From assembly GCA_016946835.1 (NCBI GenBank), contig JACVTC010000028.1:78501-142500 (forward strand): a stretch of 64,000 nucleotides of DNA, written 5' to 3'. Both the position numbers and the translations under genes were made by a program. Source of the DNA: Neocallimastix lanati (nom. inval.) (lineage: Eukaryota > Neocallimastigomycota > Neocallimastigomycetes > Neocallimastigales > Neocallimastigaceae). This document shows, in pieces, positions 50,276 through 61,611 of this stretch. Below the pieces are notes generated by a model. That model was not told where the DNA came from, did no database searches, and saw only the letters and a program-made list of their open reading frames with translations. Positions within the stretch are counted from its first letter, which is position 1, and each line of letters starts with the position of its first letter.

Positions 50276-50840
50276 TACTTCCAATGCAAGAGCTCGTTAT
50301 CTAAACACGTTATTTAATGAATTTCTTATTAATCGAGATGTAAGACAAGGTGGACCACTATCTTCTATATATTAACAAACTCGTTTATAAATGATTTTTT
50401 AAATAATTGTGATAAATATGGTGTGAATATTGGAAATAAAAATGTTGAGGTCTCTTTGCAGATGATATTGTACTAATTACACCAATTGAAATTAAAATGA
50501 AGGCTCTCCTTCGTCATGTATTCAATTGGGCCAATAAAAATGAAATGACTTTTGGTATCAATAAATGTTATTAAGCTTTTAAATTTTGTAAGTTACCCAA
50601 GAAAAACCAAGATCTTTCGTTTTTCTTGGGATGTATTCCATTCCCAAAGAATTTACTAATACATATTTAGGTTTCCCCTTCAGAAACGATCTTTTACTCA
50701 AACCTATTATTATTTTTATGGAGTCTAAAGTTCAGAAATCTTTATACTCATTCTTCAGTTTTTTAACCACTAGGTTGATTCCTTTACCTTTTAATAGATA
50801 TATTATTCAATCATATATTATTAGCAACTTATTTTGATTT
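50276..50840 (+). pseudogene. Non-LTR (LINE-type) reverse transcriptase relic
   Basis: Broken reverse transcriptase sequence. At 50285-50372 a frame reads NARARYLNTLFNEFLINRDV then RQGGPLSSI, matching the conserved RQGDPLSP block. After a stop and frameshift, 50455-50574 reads FADDIVLITPIEIKMK and HVFNWANKNEMTFGINKC, where FADD is the catalytic metal-binding motif and the rest the following helix and strand. A further frame at 50631-50837 reads NTYLGFPFRNDLL and later helices of the thumb region. Three or more frame breaks make it inactive. The N-terminal endonuclease and the rest of the element are absent. The 68-codon open frame is part of the relic, not an independent gene. Confidence 0.85.
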
Positions 50841-51324
50841 TTTAATGACCAATTAATGAATAAATAATAAACATTCCCCATAATATTTTAAATTTATACA
50901 TTTAATTAATTTTTAGTATTATATCTGAAATTTTAGATATTTCGTAAAAACCATGATATTTTTATTTTTTTAAAAAAATAATTTAAAAAAAAAAAAAGAA
51001 TAAAAATAAAATCTTAAAGAAACAAATAATATTAAACAGAGTAAATATTATTTATTTAAGAACAATATTTTTATATTTTTTAAAGTATTAAAGTTTAAAC
51101 AAATAAATTTTTTCGTAATGACTATAATATTTTTTTTTTTAAAAGAAAAAATTAAAAAAAATAAAATTTACATTTATTAGTTTCTTTTTATTTTTTTTTT
51201 TTTTTTTAAATAATTTTAAAGTGATTAAGTATAAGTATGTTATAAAGAACTTTTCATATATGGAAACAAATTAATAAATAAGAAATATAGAAACTACAAA
51301 AAAAATTGATTAAATCATAATCGA
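50841..51324. other. Spacer after the reverse transcriptase relic
   Basis: A/T spacer with A and T tracts and no recognisable feature. Confidence 0.6.
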
Positions 51325-51660
51325 AAGGTTTTCCCTCAGCTGTTTATTCACCAAATCCTGATACTACGCTATGACTTAATCATAGGTCTTGATGATGTCT
51401 CCGGTTAATTCCATAAGAATTAGGCGGGACAAATTACAACATGCTGCTGGGGGGGGAGTAAATGGTTCCCACTCCGGTGTTCGTGGTCAATGGAGATAAA
51501 TATAGGAATGTAAAGGGAATTCAGCTCTGGGAAGATGTGTAATGACGTGTTGTGAGCGGCGACGCTGTATTGGTATGATATATATCATTAATCCTTCAGT
51601 AATAATTGTTGGGAAAACTAATAGGAGATGAGCACCCATTATGTGTATGTCTATCATAAT
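51325..51660. repeat. Dispersed repeat family B, copy 2
   Basis: Homologous over its length to 11366-11712, with identical or near-identical blocks ATACTACGC, GGTTCCCACTCC, GTGGTCAATGGA, TAGGAATGT, AAGATGTGTAA and, at the right end, CCCATTATGTGTATGTCTAT. It contains an unusual run of eight G (about 51450). No frame is open. A T tract follows within 40 bp. Confidence 0.7.
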
Positions 51661-52749
51661 TAATAATGAAAGAAAAATTATACAATAATTATTCTTTTTT
51701 TTTTTTTTTTTTTTTTTTTTTCTATAAAAAATGGTTTTAAAAGAAATTCCAGGTCAATTTTTTTTTTATTAAAATAATTATATATAATGTACGATTTTCG
51801 AAATATATATTGAATAAAAAATGCCAAGTAGATATGAAGAACTAAATAAATTGTAGGTTTTATGTGAGGGATGGATTACTTTTAAAGATTTAATTATTGA
51901 TTTGAAAATTTATATATTGACTAACCATTAATTATTTCCTATTATAATATATATAATATATAGTGATTTTATTACATATTATTTAATAATATTATTAATT
52001 CTTTAAGTGAATTAAAAAAAAATATTTTTTAATATTAAGATATATTTTATTAAACTAATTTTTAAATTTTTTTTAAATATAATATATCTTAATATTAAAC
52101 TTTTTCATAATAAAGATTTTTAATTAAAGATATTGAAAAAAAAAAAAAAAAATAAAATAAAATAGTAATAATATTAATAATACATATACTTTTTTTTTTC
52201 TTTTTTTCTTTTATTACAATAATTCTATATAACTTTTTATATATATATTTATTTTTAACTTAAAATATAATTATATTTAATATTGATATATTATTATATT
52301 TTTATATTTTTGATAATTTATCATATCCTGTGAGTTCTAGTGGATTCAGATATGAAAACTGCGGCTCACTGATGGACGGAATTTTAAACTTAAGGTTTCG
52401 GCTAATAGTTTGAATAATATTAATTACAGAAAAAAAAACTTTTTTTAGATTATAAATTCCTTATTAAATATATAATTAGTTTATATTTAAAATTAGCTAT
52501 TGACAGGTCATTTATATAACAATAAATTAATATTCATTCTAAAAATTAACATATTAAGATTAATTTTAATCTATTATTAGTTTGAAAATCTATTATTTTA
52601 AAAATTTTAATGTCATTAAAAAAATTTTAAAATAAATCTTAAATTATAGATATTTAATCATAATTTTTGTTATATAATTTTTTTAATATATACTTTTTTT
52701 TTTAAAAAAAAAATATTTAAAAAATGATAAAATTAATAAAAATAGTATA
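51661..52749. other. Spacer with an unassigned complex patch
   Basis: A/T spacer. The part 52326-52410 (with GTGAGTTCTAGTGGATTCAG and ACTGCGGCTCACTGATGGAC) is markedly richer in G+C, has no open frame and may be a mobile-element fragment. An imperfect inverted repeat around TTAATATTAAGATATAT lies at 52036-52103. Confidence 0.5.
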
Positions 52750-52832
52750 TCATATATCATCACACCTGCGTTAATAACTGTTTGGGGTACTAATGGAAGT
52801 AGGGTACCCATTATGTGTGTCTATGTAATTTT
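52750..52832. repeat. Dispersed repeat family B, right-end fragment
   Basis: About 80 bp matching the right end of family B: TAATAACTGTTTGGGGTACT, ATGG, then GGGTACCCATTATGTGTGTC. The left part of the repeat is absent. That three copies share this end suggests a defined element terminus there. Confidence 0.6.
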
Positions 52833-54194
52833 TATTTTATTTTATTTTATTTTTTTTTAATAAAATTAATAAGTTTCAAGATTATTAATAATTATGAAAT
52901 CTTAAATATCTTTGAATATAGATTATAATTTTTAAATATAAAAAAAAAAAACATTTATTTTTTCTTTTTAAATATAAATATATTATGTATAATTAAACCT
53001 AATATTTAGGTAAAAATTTGATTTATTGTTTTATTATTATAAACATTGAAGGTTATTTTTTGTTATATAAATAAAAACCTTTATATTTTTTGTTTTATAT
53101 TAAATTTAATTTTTTAATTGTATGTATATATTAAAAAAATTGAATTTATCATTTATTTATGCAAATAATTGATATACAACTCAAAAGTTCGATGTACTTT
53201 TGTTGGGATTTATTTATTAAATTTATTAATTTATTATTTATTTATTTATTTAATTTTTTATAGAAACTACATATATTTAAAAAGACTATTTAACAACTTT
53301 CTTATTCTTTTAATTACAAACTAACTTAACATAATATAACTTTTACACAACAACGACTACTATTGCTCAGCTATTCTCTTAATTCAGAGAAATGCTTTAT
53401 TTTTATGTTATTTAGTTATAATTAACTATTTAATTAATTGTTCTTGTGATTAGAATAAACTATTAATAATTATTATTTAAGGAAATATTTAAAAACTATA
53501 TAAATATAAATATAAAATGATAAGAATATAATTAAAACATTGATTTATGCTATAAAATTTATTATTAATTAAATATATAATTAATATATAAAATCAAGCC
53601 ACATATTGAAATTGTTGTAAAATCATTAGATTTAAATTTGATTTATGACATTAATTTATGTTTGAATAATAAAAACTAATTTTATATTAATTAAGGTTTG
53701 AATATTTCATTTTATATCATAATATAGAAATAGAATTATGATAATGATTGATGATATAATAAATATTTAAATGATGTATATATATTATTAATTTATATCA
53801 TATTTTTAATGAAATAAAATAAAAAAAAAATATATATATATATATTTTTATTTATTTATTTATTTATTTATTTTTTTTTTTAATTCTATAACTATGTATT
53901 TATAAATTAATTATTTTTATTATTAAATTGTATTAATTTTTTTATTTCATTGTTTTTTAACAATTAATAATTTATTATACTTTTTTAATCATATTACATA
54001 TTAAATAAATTTTTATTTATATATTTAATATTTAAATATTTATATATTTAAAGTAATAATAATGTTTAAATATAATATACTTCTAATTTAATATGAAAAT
54101 ATATTTACAGTATTAATATTTATAATATTAGTACAATATTAATACTAAATATTAAAGTTAATAATTATAAAATAAAATTAAAAAAAAAAAAAAT
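52833..54194. other. Spacer downstream of the receptor pair
   Basis: No gene. It holds short TTTA runs (53206-53260 and 53845-53875) and one modestly complex patch at 53340-53400 (ACAACGACTACTATTGCTCA). Nothing is recognised. Confidence 0.55.
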
Positions 54195-56306
54195 TTAAGC
54201 GTTGGAATTAATAACATTCGAACTGCTTATGTTATTCATATTTATATTACATCTGTTTGAATTGTTTATGCTTATATTATTTCCACTACAAATTGTATTA
54301 AAAGATTCTACTGATTTAATATAATGATAATTTATTATTTTTTGATATAATGAAAGAGATGCTCGATTATATTCATTCTTAATTTTTATTTTCATATTTC
54401 TTGAGCTATTAAAACTACTTACATTATTTAATAATATTTTTCCTTTCTTGTGTTTTATAAAAATAATAATATATACTTTAAATGCATATAAAAATATATA
54501 ATTGGATACTGAAAAAGTAATATTAATAATTGCATAGATTATAAAATATATAACATAATTCAGGTCTTTTACATTTAGATATTTTAGCATAAGGATAATT
54601 GCATAACATAGAAGATCAGTAAAAATTGCAGATATTAAAAATCTTATATCATAATAAGTTTCTCTAATATTCCATTCAATAAAAATTAAGACCATAATAC
54701 ATATGAAAATCATTATTCTAAATAACAACATCATCCCAACAATAATCACTCCAAAATAATTTTGTCCTATACATATATGATATTTTTTTTCGTCATAAAT
54801 TTTTTTGGTTTCAACGTTATAAGGGGAAATAAGGAACAATCCACTTGAAATAAAATCTAAAATTATAAATATCGAAAGAAATATAAATTTATGATTGAAA
54901 ACCCACACTGAAAATTTATTTTTATCTGGAAAGTTAATAATTAATTTATATAAGATTGGAATTATATTTATAGTGTATCCAATACATAAAAATAAAGGCT
55001 TCAAATAACATTTATACAATTTGATTTCGCCTAATTCAGTATAAAGTGCACTCATCATGAGGCATGAACCAATTACAACGAAAAACCAAAGTTCAATAGG
55101 TAAAAATTTAAAACATATCTTAAATTTATCTATAAATAGAAATATTAATGAGAGTATCATAAGGATTATGAGAATTGTTATTAAAATAAATATAACAAAT
55201 CCAATTATATTATCCTTTGGGTTTATTGAGAAATAATGAATTCGTGTTAAATCATCAATTTTTTCTAATACATCGGATGCTGTTTCATTTCCATATAAAT
55301 ATTCATAAATATATTCTCTAAATTTATTGGAATAATCAACATAATCATACATCTTGTTAGTAGGTCTATTTACTAATTGAACTTTTTTGAAGATATTACA
55401 ATTAAGAAATGAACAAACTTCATTATCTTCATATAAACTAGGAATTGCAGAAATTATGTTATTTTCTAATACGATTTTTTTTTGAAGTTCTTTTGAAGTT
55501 AAAAATTTAAATGCTATTATTGCTGCATTTCTATGTTCTTCATTTATATATTTATTAATGCCTAAATTAAATCCACCTATAACAGAACCTGATATCCCTT
55601 CCTTCCTTCCTGGAAGTAACGTAAAATTATATGCAGTTATTGAAGGAAAATACCAAAATTTTTGAAATAAAAATTGATTACTTGAAAATTTTGAACCAGA
55701 AAACGCTTCATTTGATTGAAATATTTCATCTTTTTAATTATTTATTATTAATACAATATATAATATATATATTAAATTTCGAATTATTTAAAACAAATGA
55801 AATTATATATATTTAAAATATATTTACCATTTGAAAGTTCATCTTTTATTTTTTTTATCATTTCTAATGCTTCTTGGGTTTCTTTACTTAGTAATTCAGG
55901 AATCGGTGAATCTATTTTATTTCTATATGAATAAATAAATTCATAAAGGGAGCAAGTTCCAATTTCTGCCTCTAATAAAATAATAAATTCCCCCAGAAAA
56001 TAAAAAAAAATATATATATATATATATTATAAATATTTATCATTTAATGTATTTAGAATATATAATGTTTAATAGTTATTTATAGACATACTACTAAATA
56101 ATCCATTATAAATAACAATATCTGTATTATTAAGCTTTTTTTCTTCATTCATAATATATTTTCCAGTTTCAAATAATTCGTCCCATGTTGTTGGAACTTT
56201 TTTATCATATTTATTCAAATAATTGTGATTATAGTATAAAAATGTAATATCTATATTAATGGGCTTAATTTATATATAATTTAATATAATTTAAGTTAAT
56301 TTTAAA

Positions 56307-56345
<39 letters not shown>

Positions 56346-56849
56346 CTAATTTTAATACTAATACTAATACTAATACTAATACTAATAATATAACTATTAA
56401 TAATAATAAAATTTACCAATCCAACCCATTTTTTTCCATATACACACGATTGTGATGCAATTCCTGATTCATAAATTTTGAAATGCTCACTTGGTATCCA
56501 CTTCCTTAAATCTTCTAAATACGGTCCATACTTAATTGAAAATACATTATCATAAAAATATAAGTCATATTTTGTTGACTTTTGTTTAAGTAATATTTCT
56601 AACATCATTTCATAATCATTTACATAGCCAGTTGAATTTAATTTAGAAAAGTAATTGACTTCCAATGTTATATTTAAGTTATTTTTAATGGAATATTTAT
56701 TGAATTCATTTGCAATTACAGTATATACTCCAGCTGCACCATTTTGGGAATAAGCTATAGCTGTAATAGTAATTCCTTTTCCATATTCTTTTAAATCAAT
56801 AAAATGATTATTATAATTATAATATAATATTATATAAATATGATATTAA

Positions 56850-56889
<40 letters not shown>

Positions 56890-56985
56890 AAATTTAAATA
56901 AAAAAGAAATATATTAATATAAAATTTTATTACTTAGGCATGCTAAAAGCCATATTCCAAATAACACAATGTTTCTATAAATCAT
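54195..56985 (-). CDS. Class C-like 7TM receptor with bacterial-type solute-binding ectodomain, copy 1
   Basis: On the minus strand I join five exons: 56985-56934, 56787-56417, 56263-56092, 55971-55828 and 55729-54195, giving 757 residues with consistent GT-AG sites and open phase. Exon 1 encodes a signal peptide (MIYRNIVLFGIWLLACL). Residues about 19-345 resemble a bacterial family 1 extracellular solute-binding protein: YGKGITITAIAYSQNG, a region around WVGLPINIDITFLYYN, VPTTWDELFETGKYI, and a C-terminal LPGRKEGISGSVIGGFNLG signature followed by FLTSKELQKK. Seven hydrophobic helices follow at about 422-446, 459-476, 487-511, 527-547, 571-598, 608-628 and 637-663. Cys487 at the top of helix 3 and Cys566 before helix 5 fit the conserved disulfide of G-protein-coupled receptors. 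The tail is Ser/Asn-rich. It probably senses a small solute such as a sugar at the plasma membrane, but the ligand is unknown. A reading from the first in-frame ATG of the last exon (55352) would lose the ectodomain. Confidence 0.85.
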
Positions 56986-57173
56986 AATTCTAATTTACAT
57001 ATATTTTAATCGATAAATTAATACATTAACAAATAATATATAAAAATTTAAAAATTTTATATATTAAGTTTATAATATAAAAAAAGAATGAAAAAGAATA
57101 AAACTAAATTTTAAATTATATAGTTGAAATTTTGAAAATTTTTGTTATATTATTATTATTAGTATTAGTATTA

Positions 57174-57218
<45 letters not shown>

Positions 57219-57646
57219 TAAAATAAAGAATCATCAATAACTTTATTCTAAATTTTTATTTTTTAATAATTTAAAATTATATTTATAGTTTTACTCTATA
57301 ATTTAAATTAAGGAAAAGAAAAGAAAAAAAAAAAATAAATCGAATAAATTTTATTTAATGTATATTTTATTCTTTATTTCTTTTAATAATGAATGTATAA
57401 ACCTTATTTATTAAAAAAATTCTCAATGTAGAATAATAATAAAATATTTCGTTGCAAATAAAAAGTTAAAATTATAGTTTAATAGCTTATTTTATTTTAT
57501 GAAATGATATATACATATTTATATCTTTATTTTTTCTGTCAATATGTAAATGGATATATACAATTAAATATTAGATTATTAATTATTCAGATTACATTTT
57601 AAATGTATATTATAGTTTCAATATATATATATATTTTGAAATTATA

Positions 57647-57713
<67 letters not shown>

Positions 57714-57790
57714 ATAATAATCATAATACTAATAATAAAAGTAATAACAATAATAATGCTAATAACATTAATGATAATAATAAAATAATA

Positions 57791-57854
<64 letters not shown>

Positions 57855-58390
57855 GTAATAATAAAAATAAAAATAATAATAATAATAATAATAATAATAG
57901 TAATAATAATAGTAATAATAATAGTAATAATAATAGTAATAATAAAAATAAAAATAAAAATAAAAATAACATAAACATAAACATAAAAATAAAAATAAAA
58001 ATAAACATAAAAATAAAAAATAAAAATAAAAATAAAAATATAAATAAAAATAATTTTTAATATTTTATTTATTCTTTAGTCACTTTAAAAAATTAGTTAT
58101 AATATCAAATCTACTATAACATTATAGCATCAAATGAAATAATTTAGAACTCCAAAATTTGATTAATTCTTAAATAAAAATGTTACATTTTATATTAATT
58201 TTGTATTTTTTTTCCTTTTTTTTCCTTTTATTTATTTATATTTGTTTGTTTATTTATTTGTTTTTAATTATTTTCTAATATATATATTTTAAAATTATTA
58301 TAATATTATTTAAATAGTTTAATTTGTATATTTAATACATAAAATAATAATTTAATATATTTTCTTCTTTTTTTACTTTTCTATTCTTTT
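56986..58390. other. Intergenic spacer between the receptor copies
   Basis: No gene. It contains a T tract of about 38 (57180-57217) and a long ATT-then-AAT block at about 57645-58055, where TTA units are followed by AAT/AAAAT units. The two halves are complementary and could fold. The poly-Leu open frame there is a repeat artefact. Confidence 0.75.
57645..58055. repeat. Trinucleotide array with strand switch (ATT)n-(AAT)n
   Basis: About 25 ATT units (to 57710) switch to about 80 AAT-like units with AGT and AAAAT variants. The junction forms a large potential hairpin. It lies in the 5' flank of receptor copy 1. Confidence 0.9.
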
Positions 58391-58590
58391 TTCTTTTATC
58401 TTAATTTTATACATAAAATAAGTTTTATATAATATATTAAATTATTAATTAATGTTCTTTTACTTTTTCTTTTATCTTAATTTTATATATAAAATAAGTT
58501 TTATATAATATATTAAATTATTAATTAATGTTCTTTTACTTTTTCTTTTATTTTAATTTTATATATAAAATATGTTTTATATAATATATT
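58391..58590. repeat. 76-bp tandem repeat, 2.6 copies
   Basis: Units contain CTTTTATCTTAATTTTATA, ATAAAATAAGTTTTATATAA and TTATTAATTAATGTTC, repeating at exactly 76 bp (58393, 58469, 58545). The array lies about 65 bp downstream of the stop codon of receptor copy 2 and might fall in its 3' untranslated region. Confidence 0.9.
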
Positions 58591-58654
58591 AACTTGTTAA
58601 TGAATTTAAAAAAAAAAATAAAGTATAGTTTTAGCAATGATTATTTTTATAATT

Positions 58655-60560
58655 TTAATTATAAATTTGTGAATTACTTAGAGTTGATTTCTTTACATTC
58701 ATACTTGTATTTGAATCAGTTAAAGATTCTTGATTATGATATGCCATAATTTTTTTTGAAATTCCATGTAATCCACTACCTTTTGATTTATTACTACTCA
58801 AAGAGTCATTACTTATTACTCCAAATTCAGAAGGTGAAGTTTGAGAAAATTGTGTACCTGGTCCAAATTGCGTATTTGGTGTGGATTGTGAAGTTTGTGT
58901 ATTTAAATTTTGTGCGTTTGACTTGTTATTATATTGTTTATACATATTTTTAATTATGATTTCGTTTTCATTATCTATTTTAATGAAACAAATGAAATAT
59001 TTTAAACCATACAAAAACATATAATTTGAGAAAGAATAAATAAAAATTAAAGCTGAATATACAGCAAAATATATATTATAATATTTATTTTTAAGATTTG
59101 TAAACTTTAAACCAACATGAATTAAAAGACAGAGAATATCAATCGCAATCGCTGATAATAAAAATTTAAGATCTGTACTTGTTTCTTTAATACTCCATTC
59201 TACAAATATTAAAAATCCTAAGCATAAATAAACAAAAGATTTATTTAAAATTATCATAAAAATAAGTACCTTCCCAAAATTACTGTCTATTTCACATATT
59301 CTATACAATTCACCATTAGAAATTCTATATTTTTTAACATTGTATGGTTTTATGAACATTAAAACACTTTCTATTATACTTAATATTACGAATATTGAAA
59401 CAAAAATAAATTTATGATTTGATATCCATCGAGAATATTTATTTTCTTCTGGAAAATTAATCATTAATTGACACAAAACAGGTACAATATTCAATGTTTC
59501 TCCAATACATAACATAATTAATTCAATATGACAACGTATTTTTTTAATTTCTCCTATTTCTGTATTAAGTGAATTCAAAAATATACACCCTCCAATTACT
59601 GATAATATCAACAATGATTTTGATAGGAAATTTAACCTAAAGCTAAATTTTTCAACTTTAAGATATAGTAATGATGATAACATAATAAGTGAAAAAAATA
59701 TAGTTAATGAAAAAACAAATACGCCTAGAAATGAATCAAATGAAATAGAATATATTCTCGTTATATCATCAATTGATTTCAGTACTTCAGTTGATGTTTT
59801 ATTTCCATATAAATAGTCATAAATATATTCTCTAAATTTTTTAGAATACTCATCATAATCAGATATCTTGTTAGTAGGTCTATTAGTTAATTGAGTATTT
59901 TTAAAAATATCACAATCAAGAAATGAACAAACATCATCATCTTCATATAAACTAGGGATTGCAGAAATTACATTATTTTCCAATACCATTTTTTTTTGAA
60001 GTTCTTTTGAAGTTAAAAATTTAAATGCTGTTATTGCTGCATTTCTACGTTCTTCATTTATATATTTACTCATGCCTAAATTATATCCACCTATAACAGA
60101 ACCTGATATTCCTTCCTTCCTTCCTGGAAGTAATGCAAATTTATATGCAGTTATTGAAGGAAAATACCAAAATTTTTGAAATAAAAATTGATTACTTGAA
60201 AATTTTGAACCAGTAAACATTTCATTTGATTGAAATATTTCATCTTTTAAATTGTTTTATTATTGATACATTATTATAATATAATATATAAATATATAAA
60301 TATATTAAATAATAAATCAATTCGAATGTAATTCTATATTTATAATTTTATATAATTACATATATATATTATATATTTATAATAAATTTACTGCTTGAAA
60401 GTTCATCTTTTATTTTTTTTATCATTTCTATAGCATTTTTACTTTCTTCACTTTGTAATTCAGGAAATGATGAATCTACACTATCTCTGTATGAATAAAT
60501 AAATTCATAAAGGGAGCAAGTTCCAATTTCTGCCCCTAATAAATTTTTTTTTTAAAAAAA

Positions 60561-60596
<36 letters not shown>

Positions 60597-60910
60597 AACA
60601 TGTTATATAGGGTTTACACAATATATAAATTAAATATTATCATTTATAAAATATATAATGTTTAATAATTATTCATAAACATACTACTAAATAATCCATT
60701 ATATATAACAATTTCTGTATTATTAAGCTTTTTTTCTTCTTCCAAAATATATTTTCCAGTTTCAAATAATTCATTCCAAGTTGTTGGAACTCTTTTATTA
60801 TATTTATTCAAAAAATTGTGATTGTAATATAAAAAAGTAATATCTATATTGATGGGCTTAATTTTTACATAATTTAAAATATTCAAATTGCAAAATAATA
60901 ATTATATTAA

Positions 60911-61009
<99 letters not shown>

Positions 61010-61463
61010 AAATAAATAAAATATACCAATCCAACCCATTTTTTTCCATATACACAAGACTTTGGTGCAATTCCTGATTCATATATTTCGAAATGTTCAC
61101 TTGGTATCCATTTCCTTAAATCTTCTAAATATGGCCCATACTTAATTGAAAATACATTATCATAAAAATATAAGTCATATTTTGGTTTTTTTTGTTTTAC
61201 TAATATTTCTAACATTGTTGCATAATCATCTACATAACCAGTTGAATTTAATCTAGAAAAGTAATTAACTTCTATTGTTATATTTAATTGATTTTTAATG
61301 GAATATTTGTTGAATTCATTTGCCATTACGGAATATACTCCAGCTGCACCATTTTGGGAATAAGCTATAGCTTTAATATTAATTCCTTTTCCATATTCTT
61401 TTAAATCAATATAATGATTATTTTAATTTAATTTAATATAATCTATTATAAATATGATATTTA

Positions 61464-61512
<49 letters not shown>

Positions 61513-61611
61513 ATATTTAAATATAAAAGAGATATATTAATATAAAATTTTATTACTTAGGCATGCTAAAAGCCATAATCCAAATAACAAAATGTTTCTA
61601 TAAATTATCAT
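58655..61611 (-). CDS. Class C-like 7TM receptor with bacterial-type solute-binding ectodomain, copy 2
   Basis: Five minus-strand exons: 61611-61557, 61397-61027, 60856-60685, 60535-60392 and 60243-58655, giving 776 residues. Internal exons have the same lengths and phases as in the neighbouring copy (371, 172, 144 nt), which supports both models. The signal peptide is MIIYRNILLFGLWLLACL. Residues about 19-350 form the solute-binding domain, with WVGL at the exon 2/3 junction followed by PINIDITFLYYN, PTTWNELFETGKYI and LPGRKEGISGSVIGGYNLG (286-304). Cysteines shared with copy 1 (SCVYGKKW, GTCSLYEF, VCSFL(D/N)C) could form ectodomain disulfides. Helices lie at about 420-442, 456-473, 485-509, 525-545, 570-597, 606-626 and 636-661, with Cys485 and Cys564 as the helix 3/loop 2 pair. 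The 115-residue cytoplasmic tail is Ser/Thr/Gln/Asn-rich with possible phosphosites and differs from copy 1. Intron 1 carries a homopolymer of about 43 and intron 2 an AAAT/TA array. Sugar sensing is inferred, not shown. Confidence 0.87.

Noticed and set aside
57721-58008. 95-codon poly-Leu frame
   Set aside because: Translation of the AAT array on the opposite strand.
58756-58953. 65-codon plus-strand frame
   Set aside because: Antisense to the tail exon of receptor copy 2.
60858-61100. 80-codon minus-strand frame in another phase
   Set aside because: Overlaps the end of exon 2 and the repetitive intron 2 of receptor copy 2, and its tail is AAAT/TA repeat.
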